NCBI RefSeq assembly: GCF_963924675.1
Contig: NC_089221.1
Span: forward strand, 8,863,851-8,927,850
DNA length: 64,000 bases
Origin: Phocoena phocoena
Lineage: Eukaryota > Chordata > Mammalia > Artiodactyla > Phocoenidae
Direction of reading: 5' to 3'
The notes beneath the pieces were generated by a model. That model ran no database searches. It saw only the letters and a program-made list of their open reading frames with translations, and was not told the origin of the DNA. How positions within the stretch are numbered: position 1 is the first letter of the stretch; every line of letters begins with the position of its first letter. The position numbers and the translations under genes are program-made. This document shows positions 1 to 10,712 of this stretch, one piece after another.

Positions 1-839
1 GTGAGGAGTGAGGGGAGAGAGCCTTCCAGGATGCCCAAGTGGCTCCCGCCCGGGTGGATGTTTGTGTCTCTCCCAGGAAGGACCTGGGGGCGGCAGGACT
101 TGTGAGTTGATGGGCCTGTGGCGGGGTCGGGGCGGGGGGTGCTGCAGGGCGTGTCAGGGAGCTCAGACCCGGGCTGGGATCCTCCCAGGGGGACGCCGGG
201 CGTCCCAGTATGAGGAGAGCACCAAGGGTGCGGCAGCGGGAGTCCAGCCTTTTTGAGGCGGGGGCAGTGAGTAAGGAGGACCTGAAGCAGGAAGAGTGAA
301 GCGGGGGAAGTGACGCCAGGAAAGGCTTGGTGGAGGGGGCGGGCAGTGAGGGGCCTTGTCCAGAGCGGCAGACCCCAAAGCTGTCCCTTACGCTGGCCAC
401 AGAGGTCACTGTGCCCCTGGCACCGGTGATTTCCGAGGAGTGATGGGGACAGAGGAGCTGAAGTGTGGCCTCCATCTACCCATGTGGGTACAGCTCACAC
501 TCCCAGGAACGGGGAGGTAGGCTTGACCTCCACAGGGAGGGGCTGAAGGTAAAAAGAAGGGCATTTAACTGCCGGCTGGGAGGTCGGGGTCTATAACCTG
601 GTGTTTGAAAATACAGACAGTAACGGGATTCCCCTGCTCCGGAGCAGAGGATGGTCCAATCCGCATCCTCCCGGGCCCGTTGCCAAGCGGCCACAGTGGG
701 AGGCTCTCCCACAGGTGTGGTTCCCCTGGGCCCGTAAGAGGTGGTTCCTTTTTACGGTAAAATATATTTTAGAACCGCTAACTTGTGTTCCTTTTACTTT
801 AAAATATGAGCCCTCAAGACAGCTCTAATCTTCCCACTG
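1..839. other. GC-rich unassigned DNA
   Basis: No gene or repeat was recognised. The first 400 bases are G-rich on the plus strand with scattered CpGs but no CpG-island-like density, TATA box or exon-like frame. Open frames here are short, overlap on both strands and look like no known protein. It could be a degenerate GC-rich intron or intergenic sequence. Confidence 0.4.
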
Positions 840-1299
840 ATGTGGGAAATCAGCATTGTTACGGTTCAGTGTTTTTACATCTACTAAGTTGCTGGTAGAA
901 ATTTACCAATGTTCACCATCTTTTATCTATAGATAAAAAAATCAAAAGATATACTCTTATCAGTGCCAAAGTTTCATAGACTTAAGACAGTCCTTTGAGT
1001 TTTACTGGACCAACGCTTAAAATAGAAAGATACTTTTGTTATACCAGTGACTAAAATTTGAGTTGTCAATAAAGAAAAAACTGCAAACACAGTACTGAGT
1101 TTTTCACCTAGAAAGATATGTGCGTTTTTTTGTATATGAGAATAGAGTGCTTTATTTTTAGAGGTAAGAATTACTGGTTTGAGACCATAAATGATCCATT
1201 TTTTAAGGTAAAACTTATAAATTATACTGTATTCCATAAAAATTGTATTGTGTGCAGTAAGAAATTGCTAATAAGCGTCTTTATCTGTCTCCAATTTAG
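840..1299. other. AT-rich island, unassigned
   Basis: Base composition changes sharply to AT-rich relative to both flanks. No repeat family was recognised. The last 35 bases form a good-looking splice-acceptor context on the plus strand: a CTAAT branch-point-like motif near 1268, then a pyrimidine-rich tract ending in AG at 1298-1299. At 1162-1207 there is also a 46-base AG...GT-bounded segment on the same strand. Confidence 0.3.
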
Positions 1300-1387
1300 A
1301 GACTCTAGAAAGAATGGCATGATAGGACTTTCAGATTTTCTTCATTCTAAAGAGGAAAATTTAGAAAACCTGGAAAAGAAAACATAG
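1300..1387 (+). other. Candidate terminal coding exon (weak), EF-hand-like loop
   Basis: After the AG acceptor at 1298-1299, one frame reads DSRKNGMIGLSDFL, then a charged tail ending EKKT and a TAG stop at 1385-1387. The first twelve residues fit an EF-hand loop in part: D at 1, N at 5, G at 6, I at 8, D instead of the usual E at 12, but R instead of D/N at 3. EF-hands bind calcium; the imperfect loop might not. The rest of such a gene would lie to the left and is not seen. An upstream 46-base exon-like segment (1162-1207) does not join in phase. I do not recognise the protein, and chance is a real alternative. Confidence 0.17.
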
Positions 1388-3031
1388 AAGACATAGGCCG
1401 TTAATACAGAGAAGAACACATTTTAATGTCAAAACAGTGCTTTTTAAAATCTTGGCATCAAATACAACTTGTCATTAACCACACGCATATGTAGTGTGAG
1501 TTTTCCTTTTAATGGAATGCGGCCAGTGCATGATGGGGCCCTATTTAATGATTATTCTTCACTGTGTTCTCCTAAGAACCTTAAATGCAAAACATTCACA
1601 GCAGTGAAATGATCTGAGTAAAACCATGTCTGGATGCTGCAGAGTAGGAAGGGGAATGGGCAGTTTAAAATCAGCTGCATCTCTTCTTCTTTCAAAACTC
1701 CTGAGCATCAGGAAGGCAGATGCCCTCTGCTCCCCGGCAGCCACACCTAAGGCTCCCTGGGAGAAGAGCCTTCCGCTGAAGCTGGGTCTTCTCTGTGACA
1801 GGAGGGCCTGAAGGGCTCACTGGCTGGAAGAGCATCCATGGCTGGGAAGCAAACTGGACCATCAACTTGGACCAGCACTTGGTCCACTGGACAGAGATAA
1901 GCATTGAGATCCTTTATTTGCTCTCTTGATATAAAGTCCTCAAAATGACAGTGTCAATGAATACATCTCAGGTTATTTTTCTGAGAACTTGGGAATGGTT
2001 TGGCTTGTTGTCTCTCCGCAGATTTGTTACCATGCTAGTAAATTTTATCGGTGTTCAAAGACTTGTGAAAACCCAAAGTTAGGAGATGCAGTTGTTATCT
2101 AAAGAAGTGTGTCATTTTTTGCACTGAAAGGTGTGAAGTATATTTTTCATCTGGACACTAAGCTACTGTATTTGAGATGATCGTTTTCCTGGACTTACAA
2201 GTCACCCTTGCAGTGAACAGACGATATAGAGAGACTATTCATAAAATTACAAGAAACTTTTCAGAGTTGGAGTTTTAAGAGCTTTTGCAATTTTTGAGTT
2301 GCTTTAAACCTTCTCAAAGTTTGATTTCCCCAAAGAATTTAAGTATTTTTCTCCTTCTAATCATAAAGCCTCCATGCACGGGGATAAGTGGAAAGACACC
2401 TTAGCTTTTGTATGAGTGCAGTGGTAAGTCGTGTGGAGTGACCAGATGTGTGCAGGGGAAGCACTGCAGCAGGAAGGGGCATGCAAAGGAAGGGGTGTGC
2501 AAAGGAAGACACAGAAATGGTGCTTGGACATCCCGTGCACCTGACACAGACCTGACAAAGGCGCAGAGGGTTTTGTGTTTTTTTTAGCCAGACGATCAGC
2601 CACCTCAGGAGGCACACGTGAGGCAGAGAGCACAGGACGCTTGCATGTGACAAAGAGAAGAGATGTTGGCCTGCTATCGGGACAGAAAAGGGACAACTTA
2701 ATATGATGGATTCATAACCGCTCTTCAGAGGGCACCACGAACGGATGGAGGACTTGGGAGAGGCTCCCCACCCGAACTGGGGGCGGGGGTCAGCTCTGGA
2801 GAGTGACCTGCCTGCGGGGTTTGCAGGGACTGAGCTGCCTGGAGTGTCACTGGACCCACTGGAGGTCGGCAGGGTACCTGGGTGAACAAACTGCTAGACT
2901 GCCGTCCAAGTTGGGTGTGGAACTGACAAGGAACATTGAGGTATAAAGGCCACAAAGTAGCATCCTCAGGGAGTATTGTTCCAATGAACCCTTTCTGAGG
3001 AAGCTGCTAGAGAGTTTCAGGCAAAGAGATT
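1388..3031. other. Unassigned DNA
   Basis: Nothing recognisable. Composition is mixed. Two overlapping minus-strand frames at about 2357-2696 are in different frames, have no known domains, and are treated as chance. If 1300-1387 were a real last exon this would be 3' UTR, but I see no clear AATAAA within the next several hundred bases. Confidence 0.35.
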
Positions 3032-3067
3032 GGACCAGTGTATACGGAAGGACCAGTGTATACGGAA
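3032..3067. repeat. Perfect 18-bp tandem duplication
   Basis: The unit GGACCAGTGTATACGGAA occurs twice head to tail with no mismatch (3032-3049 and 3050-3067). It is isolated, with no further copies either side, and looks like a replication-slippage duplication. Confidence 0.9.
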
Positions 3068-4911
3068 TGTATATTTCTCCATAGAACGGAGACTAAATGA
3101 TGGTGATAAAGGATGTGCTATCGTGTATAATGGCTGTGCGTGCTGACAACACAGGGACATAACATCTATCGAATATCGGAGACTGGGGGGTCTATATGAC
3201 AAGAATCGGCTGATTGTCTGATTGTCATATAATTATTAACCAGAAGTAAGCCAACATTCATATCAGATATCTGGGGGATGGAGAGGGAAGAAGAGTTTTC
3301 TAGCCCATTTCAATACTGATCATTGTAGAGAACCAACACACATAGCCTGAAAAGAAAAGACTAAGGATATTATCTAGAGATACGTACGGTCATCATTACA
3401 GCAGAAATACAAGCCTTCCTAAATACCAGTATAAATAGACAGGTGGGTAGGTAAAAAAAGAGAACCTCTGAAAGCTGAACCAAAAAGTAAAAAATGTTTA
3501 CTTCTAGGAGGGAGGCTGGCAGGGAACAGCTGGAGGAGGCTTGAAGCTGGTCTTCTCTGAAAGTCCCTTTTTGTTGATTTTGGAATCCTGTACGTATTTT
3601 ACATAATTATAAAACAAAATTACATTTTAAAAAATCCCTGAAAATTGAAAGTAAAATGAAACCAATGAACTTGGCTGTGTGTCAAGTTGGTGGTGTAACC
3701 ACAGGAACTATTCCAAGTGACTTTACAGCAAGTCACTTGGACATTCCTAGTGGGATATACAGTAACAAACAAAAGTTACAAAACAGTTAAAAATCCCAAA
3801 TTGTTTTCAGTGATCAGCGTTGGTAGTAATGGGATAAGTGAGTATTTCGGTGTCAGTAAGAACCCGGATTTTTGTCCAGGAATGGAGGAATGAAGAAAGA
3901 AAGATAAGGTTAAGTCAAAATCCTGTGGTCCTGAGTTAGAACTGGAGCATCTGTATGAAATCGTCATCCCTGTCCACTGGAAAGGCCTAGAAGCAGCGAT
4001 GCATCCAGTCATCGGGGAGTACACCTAACAGCCAGGTGTGGTGCTTAAATCCCTCTATCCATGGAAAGGACCTGGGGCTCCTTGAAGCAGAACTGATCCG
4101 GGTCTTGGGCAGGGAATGTTCGAGGTGAAGCCCAGAACAAAGTGTCGTACTAGCAACAAGCTGTAATGGACTTTCGGGTTCGTGTCAAAAGTCAGGTTGA
4201 ATGAACTTCCGCTTGCCCAGCTCTTCAGGGATCCACCCCTATGACCGTCCTCCAGCAATACAGAAGATTCCTTGCCACTCTGGCTGGCCCCCCGGGGTTA
4301 CACCGTTTTCTCCATTTCCCTCTAAAAATGTGCTCTCTGGAGTGGGCCATGAGTCTCTAAACAGACTCCACGTCAGAGAGGAGAGGGCCCCTCCTGTGCG
4401 GTCGCTCCCCAGGAGCCAGGCCTGCTGCTTCCCAGAGGACCCTGCCGCCTGGCCCAGCGGGAAGGCAGGTGCTCAGCCATCAGAAAGTCACCAAGTTGGC
4501 CTCTCAGAGCTGCTTAAACAAGGTGCTCTTCTAGGGGCCTGAGGACCAAGAGTGGGCCCCTCCCAAGCTTACAGGGGCAGGGCCCATGACTACCTTGGGG
4601 CCTGTTTGCTAACAAGTGTCTGTCCATTGGGCAGAATTGGGGGAGAGGCTTGCTTTCACTGTAACTGTCTAGTCGGGAGGGGCTACGGGGGGACATAGAG
4701 CCCGCACCTCCTCTTGTCGCTGGAGGCCACCCCCCTTCACCAAGAGAGCTAATCAGATTGCTGACCAGCCAAACTGGCTTCGGTCAAGAAGATACATTTG
4801 GGTGGAATTTTATAAGACCGAGAATAGGTGAATATTGCCGTAAATAAACTTGCTAATGGGGATATCTGAACTCAAAAAACATAAATCAGGGGATACTGTT
4901 TCACTTTACCA
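3068..4911. other. Unassigned DNA, mostly AT-rich
   Basis: About 3070-4060 is AT-rich without an open frame on either strand; I could not place it in a repeat family. It could be an old degraded element or ordinary intronic sequence. About 4060-4760 is GC-richer and equally featureless. Confidence 0.35.
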
Positions 4912-4985
4912 AAAAATCATGTGTTAACACAACACTGTAAAGCAATTATACTCCAATAAAGATGTTAAAATAAAAATCATGTGTT
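4912..4985 (+). mobile_element. Extremely 5'-truncated L1 3' end with target-site duplication
   Basis: A 46-base body (4926-4971) reads like the cetartiodactyl L1 3' terminus (acacaacactgtaaagcaat, then an aataaa-like tail). It is flanked by perfect 14-bp direct repeats AAAAATCATGTGTT at 4912-4925 and 4972-4985, the expected product of L1 target-primed reverse transcription. Almost the whole element was lost on insertion. Confidence 0.8.
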
Positions 4986-5465
4986 TCAGTAATGAAAGAG
5001 AATGAAGTGGGTAAATTGGATAAACTATGGTACATCCAGACAATGGAGTATTATTCAGCTCTAAAAAGAAATGAGCTATTAAGCCATGAAAAGACATGAA
5101 GGAACATTAAGTGCATATCACTAAGTGAAAGAAGCCTATCGGCAAAGGCTACATGCTGTATGTGGGACATTCTGGAAGAGGCAAACTACGGAGACACTAA
5201 AAACATCCGTGGCTGCCGGCGGGGCGGGGAGCAGGGGGGCGGCGATGAACCGGTGGAGCGCAGAGGATTTGTAGGGCAGTGAGAACCCTCTGTATGATAC
5301 TATAATGATGGCTACACGTCCAAACCCATAGACTGTGCACCACCAAGACTGGCTCTAAGGTAAGCTGTAGCCTCTGGGGGATAAGGATGTGTCAGTGGAA
5401 CAAACGGACCTTGGTGGGGACGTCAGTGGTGGAGGAGGCGTGCGTCTGTGCAGGGCGCACACGGA
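4986..5465 (+). mobile_element. L1M 3' UTR fragment
   Basis: Sense-strand match to the 3' part of old mammalian L1 (L1MA/L1MB type). Landmarks are 'ggagtattattcagctc', 'gaacattaagtgcatat', 'ctgtatgatactataatg', 'ccatagactgtgcaccacc' and 'gataaggatgtgtcagtg'. The central stretch near 5215-5250 is G-rich as in the family. The L1 stub at 4912-4985 inserted just beside or into its 5' edge. Confidence 0.7.
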
Positions 5466-6602
5466 ATGAAGTACTGACTCCTGCTGCAGCGTGGATGCCC
5501 ATAAACCATCCTGCTGGTGAACAGGTTCTGGGGTTTGTCCCTGGTCTTAAAAAGCAGATCTTTCTTAAGAATGACTTTGTCGTGGAACTGGAAATGGCGT
5601 TCCCTCAAAAATTTTTCAGTCCCCGAAATGGTTTTGGTCAGTTAAGGCTCTGTCAGGGCCCTAAAGTTCAAACAAAAAGAACTTGACCCAGAGATATGAA
5701 CTTGCCTTTGTCTAGTTGATGCCACCTGAACACATAGGTCATCTGCTGGGGGCAGGGGCTGGGGCGGGGGGAGTTTTGCGACCAAAATGCAAGTTCTGTT
5801 TCTGAGGGTAAAGGCACATCTCAATAGCCAGACCCAAGCTGGGTTTCCAGAATGTTCTTTAGAGTTGACTCTGGATCAGCAGAGTTGAAGGTGGATATCC
5901 CTCTAACGATGGTCCATAGGATGTCCCAGCAAAGGATACTGAAGCCGATCCCACACCCGGACGATGGCGCTGTGCCCCTGTCCCTCCGCCATCAGGCTGT
6001 AGGGTCTTCCTCTGGGTCACTCTCAGCCTGGCTCCAGCCCCTCAGAGGCTGGGCCCCTCGGTTGCCTGCCGCCGCTGGGGTCCCAAGTGCCCAGAAAGGC
6101 TGGGCCCCATCAAGGTGGAGGGTGAACTAACTTTGCCCTTAACAAAGCATAAGGGGAAGCCACTTTTCTGTCCCATTTTTGCTGAGAGCCTCAAGTATCA
6201 TGTTCCAGCACCTAATCCAGCCACGTGCTGCTGGGCATCCACTCCGGATGGTCTACTCCTCGGCGCCCAACTTCCTGGAGTCCAGACAGCAGGCCTCAGC
6301 TCATTTCCTGTCCTCGGGCTGATGTGGACTCTTAACTATGGCACAGCTGAATCATCATTATTCTCCTTCATGCCCTGCAGTTATTTCTTTTTTTAAAACA
6401 GCCATAGGAAGGTTAGCTTTCAATCAGATTGTTAACGGTCTTTGGAGGGCTCACTCAGATGGTTTAATTAATAACCACAAGCTTTGTTGCAAATACCCTT
6501 ACGTGTTGGATAAAATAAACTCTTCAAGCGACTGGAATTTTTGAACTAAGGAGCTCTAGACAGAGAAGGAGCCTGGGCTGGGGTCCAGGAGGGCCCGGAC
6601 CC
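5466..6602. other. Unassigned DNA
   Basis: No gene or known repeat recognised. About 6330-6545 is an AT-rich, smooth, non-repetitive stretch that could be conserved non-coding sequence, but this cannot be judged from one genome. Confidence 0.35.
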
Positions 6603-6668
6603 TGAGGGCTGAGGGCTGAGGGCTGAGGAGGCAGATGGCCCCACCTGGATTCGGCCCCACCTGGATTC
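6603..6668. repeat. TGAGGGC heptamer run and 16-bp tandem duplication
   Basis: Three to four copies of a TGAGGGC-like heptamer (6603-6628) are followed by a perfect 16-bp direct duplication GGCCCCACCTGGATTC at 6637-6652 and 6653-6668. Both look like local slippage. Confidence 0.85.
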
Positions 6669-7168
6669 AGCCCCTCGAGAGACAGAGAAGATGTTTCCAA
6701 TTAAAGTCACTTAGAAAAGAGACTTTGACAATGATGGAGACGCAGCATTCAGAAAAATACAACAATCCCTGGCATTTGTGAGCTGTGGGTTTGCAAAAAA
6801 TCTGCTCTCCCTGGATTTCAAGGGAGTGGCTTGGGGGAAAACAGGATTGGAAAAGCCTCAGATTCAAATCAGCCCAAGGTGACTCCGGCCTTAGGACTTC
6901 CAAACTGTCCCACTGCAATGCATGTCCCTGTAGTGCAACTGGCGAACCACTTGGTTTTCAACCTATTTGTCGGCTTCTGTATTCTTCACCTTTGAAGAAA
7001 CTGGGTTTGCTTTGGTTTGGTTTTCTTTCGGGTGGTATTCATGATGTATAAGAAAGAGAAAAGGTGGAAGTGGAGATAATTCTGGAAATAGGCCGTCACC
7101 TGGCAGGATGGAGTTTCCAGGCCGTTGGGCAGGACCAGTGATTTTGTTCTTAAAATGATTTAGCTTCA
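6669..7168. other. Unassigned DNA
   Basis: No repeat or exon recognised. Composition is even and open frames are short. Confidence 0.35.
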
Positions 7169-7290
7169 GGAGTTCCCTGGTGGCCTAGTGGTTAGGACTC
7201 TGGGCTTTCACTGCCATGGCCTGGGTTCAATCCCTGGTCTCAGAACTGAGATTCTGCAAGCTGTGCAGCGTGGCCAAAAAAAAAAAAAAA
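7169..7290 (+). mobile_element. Short CHR-type tRNA-derived SINE
   Basis: Body begins 'ggagttccctggtggcctag' and carries the RNA polymerase III B-box-like 'gggttcaatccc', ending in 'gtggcc' and a run of As. This is the short cetartiodactyl tRNA-derived form without the long 3' body. The flanks 'gatttagct' and 'gatttaact' look like a decayed target-site duplication. Confidence 0.85.
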
Positions 7291-8221
7291 GATTTAACTA
7301 CAACTCACTCATTTAACTTACTTAAGATTAGCTGTTTACTTCCTGGCAGTCACTGACATACTTGTGAATTCTTGTAACGTGAGAAGATCTAGCTTTACAA
7401 ATGGTTTTCAAATGTAGCGAGAATTTGATGTATACTCAATTTAACAATTAATGAAGAGTGAATATATAAATTAATCATTTGCTGAGTTTGATTTTTCTAT
7501 TTCCATAATTGCAGCCTCTAACTTTTTTCAAGACTTAAATGTTTTCAAAGGTCCTTGAAACCCTGGTTACCTGAGGCTCTGTGCCTCAGCGTCTGGAATG
7601 AAAGCGGTTCAGACACTCCCTAAGGAACATCCCAACTCCATTATGTCACTCTGCAGAATTCATTCTCCTTGGTTATCAAAGTGGATTCTCTCGAGAAGCC
7701 CATGAGGTGGGCTGCAAAAACATAAATAACCCCTTTTCTAGGGGACTGAGCCCTAGGACTCAGAGGCCAGGGTCATCCCAGGTCCTCCTCCTGTCCCTCT
7801 CTCTCAGGCCCCTGTCTCTCTCAACTTTTCCCACATCAACCAGCATTTCTAATATCTGCCCCATTTCTCTGGTGCTGGCTTTCCATGAGGTCAGAAGACC
7901 CAACAGGAAAAGTAAACTGAAAAGTTTTCCCCAGAATGGCTGGGTCCTCCCAGAAGCCTCGTGGACAGCTGGTATGTAACCCCATTGAGATGGGGCAGGG
8001 GTCCCTTACTTTCCTGCGCTGAGATGGAGGCACTGACCCGGGATGGAGAATGTCTCCCCTCTGGGCACACGTTCCACTCAGTTACCATCCCAAACCCAAC
8101 CCGGGTTTGAATCAACGTGACCAGGATGGCCAGACAGGACATGAAGAACCCCGGCAAATGTTGTCCAGTGGGGCCTCAGGGACATTTGGGTTGGGGTAAA
8201 ACCTGGCTTAGATGAGAAAGC
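7291..8221. other. Unassigned DNA
   Basis: AT-rich to about 7560, then mixed. No gene or repeat recognised. Confidence 0.35.
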
Positions 8222-8430
8222 GTTTAACCAGCACCTACTAAGTGCTGGACACTGTGCTAACGGGTTGTTTTCACAGCTCGGTGAATTCTCACACCAACTG
8301 CAGGAAGTGGGTACTTACCATTGCCCGTGTTTTACAGGTGAGGACAGTACCTTGCCCAGGGTGGCTCAGGTAGGAAGTGGCAGAGCTGTGGCTAAACCCT
8401 GGCAGTCTGACTTCAGAGTCTGGGGAGCCC
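8222..8430 (+). mobile_element. MIR SINE
   Basis: Sense MIR: 'gcacctactaagtgctggacactgtgcta', a degraded core, then 'ttttacaggtgaggac...cttgcccagggt' and 'ctgacttcagagtctggggagcccctgctc'. It spans nearly the whole family length. Ancient, long immobile tRNA-derived SINE. Confidence 0.85.
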
Positions 8431-8889
8431 CTGCTCTAAATAAAAGGTGAAGGGGAATGAGGCTCTTGGGGAGGGGACAGTAATGGGGAGAGAATTCGCT
8501 TCTTGATTTTCTGTTGGAAAAGTGTGTAGAGTGTGCCATCTGATAGGGTCACACAAAGAGGGTTGGAGAGGAAGGCTTCACAGAAGACTGTTTACCAGTG
8601 CGGGCAGGGTTTAGGGGAACCCACAGGGAAGGGTGCAGGGCCCTGGGCCGGCCATGGTGGCGGCTTTATGTGGTAGAGGGGCAGCTGGGGGAATAAACAT
8701 CCCCTTCTCTATTTGCCTCCCACCCTCTGATCTTCTGCCAGGGCCTTAAGTTGGCCAAGCACAACCAGAAGCAGGGGCAAGGAAGGCCCCAGGCCACAGA
8801 AATCAGTGTCTCTGGCTCCGGAAAAGGGCAAAGCGAGGAGAGGAATGCGCAGCGTCAAAGAAGTGGAAAACATCCGGCACACGATCACT
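8431..8889. other. Unassigned DNA
   Basis: Nothing recognised; mostly G-rich plus strand. Confidence 0.35.
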
Positions 8890-9085
8890 CGTGTGAAAAG
8901 CAGATGCGAGAGACTTGTATCAATGTCTATGCATTCATATGCTTGCTTATAGATGCATGAATTATTTTTGGAATGTTAACACACACAAAAGGGATTGGTA
9001 GAAACTTCTGAGAAGAAGTGGCCTACTTTCCATGGTGTAACTTTATGTACGGTTTGGTTTTTATCCCGTGTGTGTATTATATATT
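8890..9085 (+). mobile_element. Possible old L1 3' UTR fragment
   Basis: Text such as 'ttattttggaatgttaacacac', 'gggattggtagaaacttctgag' and 'gtttttatcccgtgtgtg' resembles the degenerate 3' UTR of old L1M elements. The match is impressionistic. Confidence 0.3.
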
Positions 9086-9310
9086 CAATCCAGCCATCCA
9101 CCAATCATTAACAAGAATTGATGTTTTGGGGCTTGGGATGCAGCCAGTAGGGGCATGCCTGTGACCTATGCTAGACCAATCATAACACCTCACCAGGCTA
9201 CGGTGACTCGTGGAAGGCGTTGGCACATGACCCAAGCTCAGCCAATCAGAGCTTTTCATCCTGGAGCCGGGCGGGAGAGGTCCTTTTCCTTTCTTGTGGT
9301 TGCAGAGTCA
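9086..9310. mobile_element. Unclassified old interspersed repeat
   Basis: Contains two 'ccaatca' motifs (9176, 9243) and 'gcacatgacccaagctcagccaatcagagc', a phrase that recurs in similar form near 45825-45890 and 26690-26835. This suggests one old repeat family, probably LTR or DNA element; I cannot name it. Confidence 0.35.
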
Positions 9311-9942
9311 TCAGGAGGTCGTTCTAGAGCTGTAGGTGGTAATAGTAGCTAACAGTTACATGATACTTACATTCCGTTGAAACCTGCAAGTTACAGATGA
9401 TAGACTCCATTTTTCATCCCCGAATGGCAGTTTCAGCTAGTTTAAACTAGTACACGCCAGGCCCTCCGGGAGAGGGGGCTCTGCAGGGCAGGTTCACCAG
9501 CATAGTGGGAATTTTGGAGCCGATTAGAATTCTGCCCACTTTACGTACACTGACTCGTTTAATCTTCATAACAACACCCGCATAAAGTGGGTGTTACCGT
9601 TGTTAACCTCCTCCTATGGGTGCGACGGCTGAGGAGGAGAGAGGCTGGACATTTCCTGCGAGGCTGCAGAGGACTCTGGTGCTTCCCTGCCTTCCCTCTG
9701 CCGCGCCCCAGTGTAGAGGAGCCTCTCTGCACTGGGGGCTGGGGTGCAGAGGACAGGCAGAGCGGCAGCATCCCAAGAGGTTCGGATCCTGGCCCTATGC
9801 CTCTCCAGGGGCACACCACCTCGGCTAGGCTCTCAGCTCCGTTAAACTCACCAATCAAGGCACCTGCCGTGCTCCAGCAAGACCAAGGGGGATATCTGGT
9901 CCTTGCAATTGACACAGCCGGACTTCTAAATCAGTTTCCCCA
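9311..9942. other. Unassigned DNA with a MIR-like piece
   Basis: About 9541-9640 ('ttaatcttcataacaacaccc ... taaagtgggtgttaccgttgttaacctc') resembles the centre of a MIR in sense orientation. The rest, including overlapping frames on both strands at 9560-9950, is not recognised. Confidence 0.4.
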
Positions 9943-10394
9943 TGGAATCGGTTGAATAGTGGCCCTCCAAAAAGATATGTCCATGTCTTAACCCTGGAAG
10001 GTGTGCATGTGGCCTTGTTTGGCAAAAGGGCCTTTGCACATGTAGCTAAGAATCTTGAGATGAGATCATCCCTGGTTTAGGGTGGGCCCTAAATCCAATG
10101 ACTGGGGTTTTTATAAAAGAAACACAGAGGGAGATTTGAGACACAGGAGAGAAAGACCTGTGAAGGTGGAGGCAGAGACTGGAGCGATGCAGCCACAAGC
10201 CAAGAACGCCTGGGGCCACCAGGAGCTGGGAGAGGTGAGGAAGGAGCCCTCCCAGAGGCTTTAGAGGGAGCACGGTCCTACCAGCACTTTGACTTTAGAC
10301 CTCCAGCTTCCAGAACTGTGAGAGAATAAATTATTGTTGTTTTAAGCCCCCCAGGGTACGGTTATTTGATACAACAGCCATGGGAAGCTAATGT
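9943..10394 (+). mobile_element. MLT1 LTR (ERVL-MaLR)
   Basis: Solo LTR in sense orientation: 'tggaatcggttgaatagtgg', 'ggtgggccctaaatccaatgact', 'gatgcagccacaagccaagaac', 'ccagaactgtgagagaataa' and 'acaacagccatgggaagctaatg'. Near full length. No internal retroviral sequence is attached. Confidence 0.88.
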
Positions 10395-10712
10395 GCCCCA
10401 TGACCTCTTTTCTTGCCAGCTGTGTCCAGAGGGGGTGTCAGAAATGGAGCAGAGCTCTGGAATGGTCCAAAGCGAGATCTGGATTTGGTTTTCTACTGAC
10501 CCCTGAAGGAAGCGGTCAGTAGACCCCTTTTTTTCTGCTGAAGAAAGCCCTTTAAGGATTCCAGAGGTGGGGAGGGGTTGAGGATAGGGGAAGTTGAAGA
10601 GTAGTGAGGGAATCTTGGCTCATTTAGAAGATCAGAGAGGTTTCTAGAATGGGGAGAAGCTAGATTTGCTCTAGATAATTTTCTGATTTTCTCAGACTTT
10701 CTATGAGTCTCC
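10395..10712. other. Unassigned spacer between two LTRs, with a small inverted repeat
   Basis: No repeat recognised. A perfect 10-bp inverted repeat (TCTACTGACC / GGTCAGTAGA) lies at 10492-10501 and 10514-10523 around a 12-base loop. No terminator or RNA gene is implied. Confidence 0.5.

Noticed and set aside
1..260. CpG island or promoter
   Set aside because: G-rich but with low CpG density and no core-promoter motif.
1162..1207. 46-base micro-exon reading GKNYWFETINDPFFK
   Set aside because: AG and GT flanks are present, but its end phase does not match the start phase of the candidate exon at 1300, so the two cannot be spliced into one frame.
1900..2360. 3' UTR with polyadenylation site for the candidate exon
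   Set aside because: No convincing AATAAA plus downstream GT-rich element; 'cataaa' forms alone are too weak.
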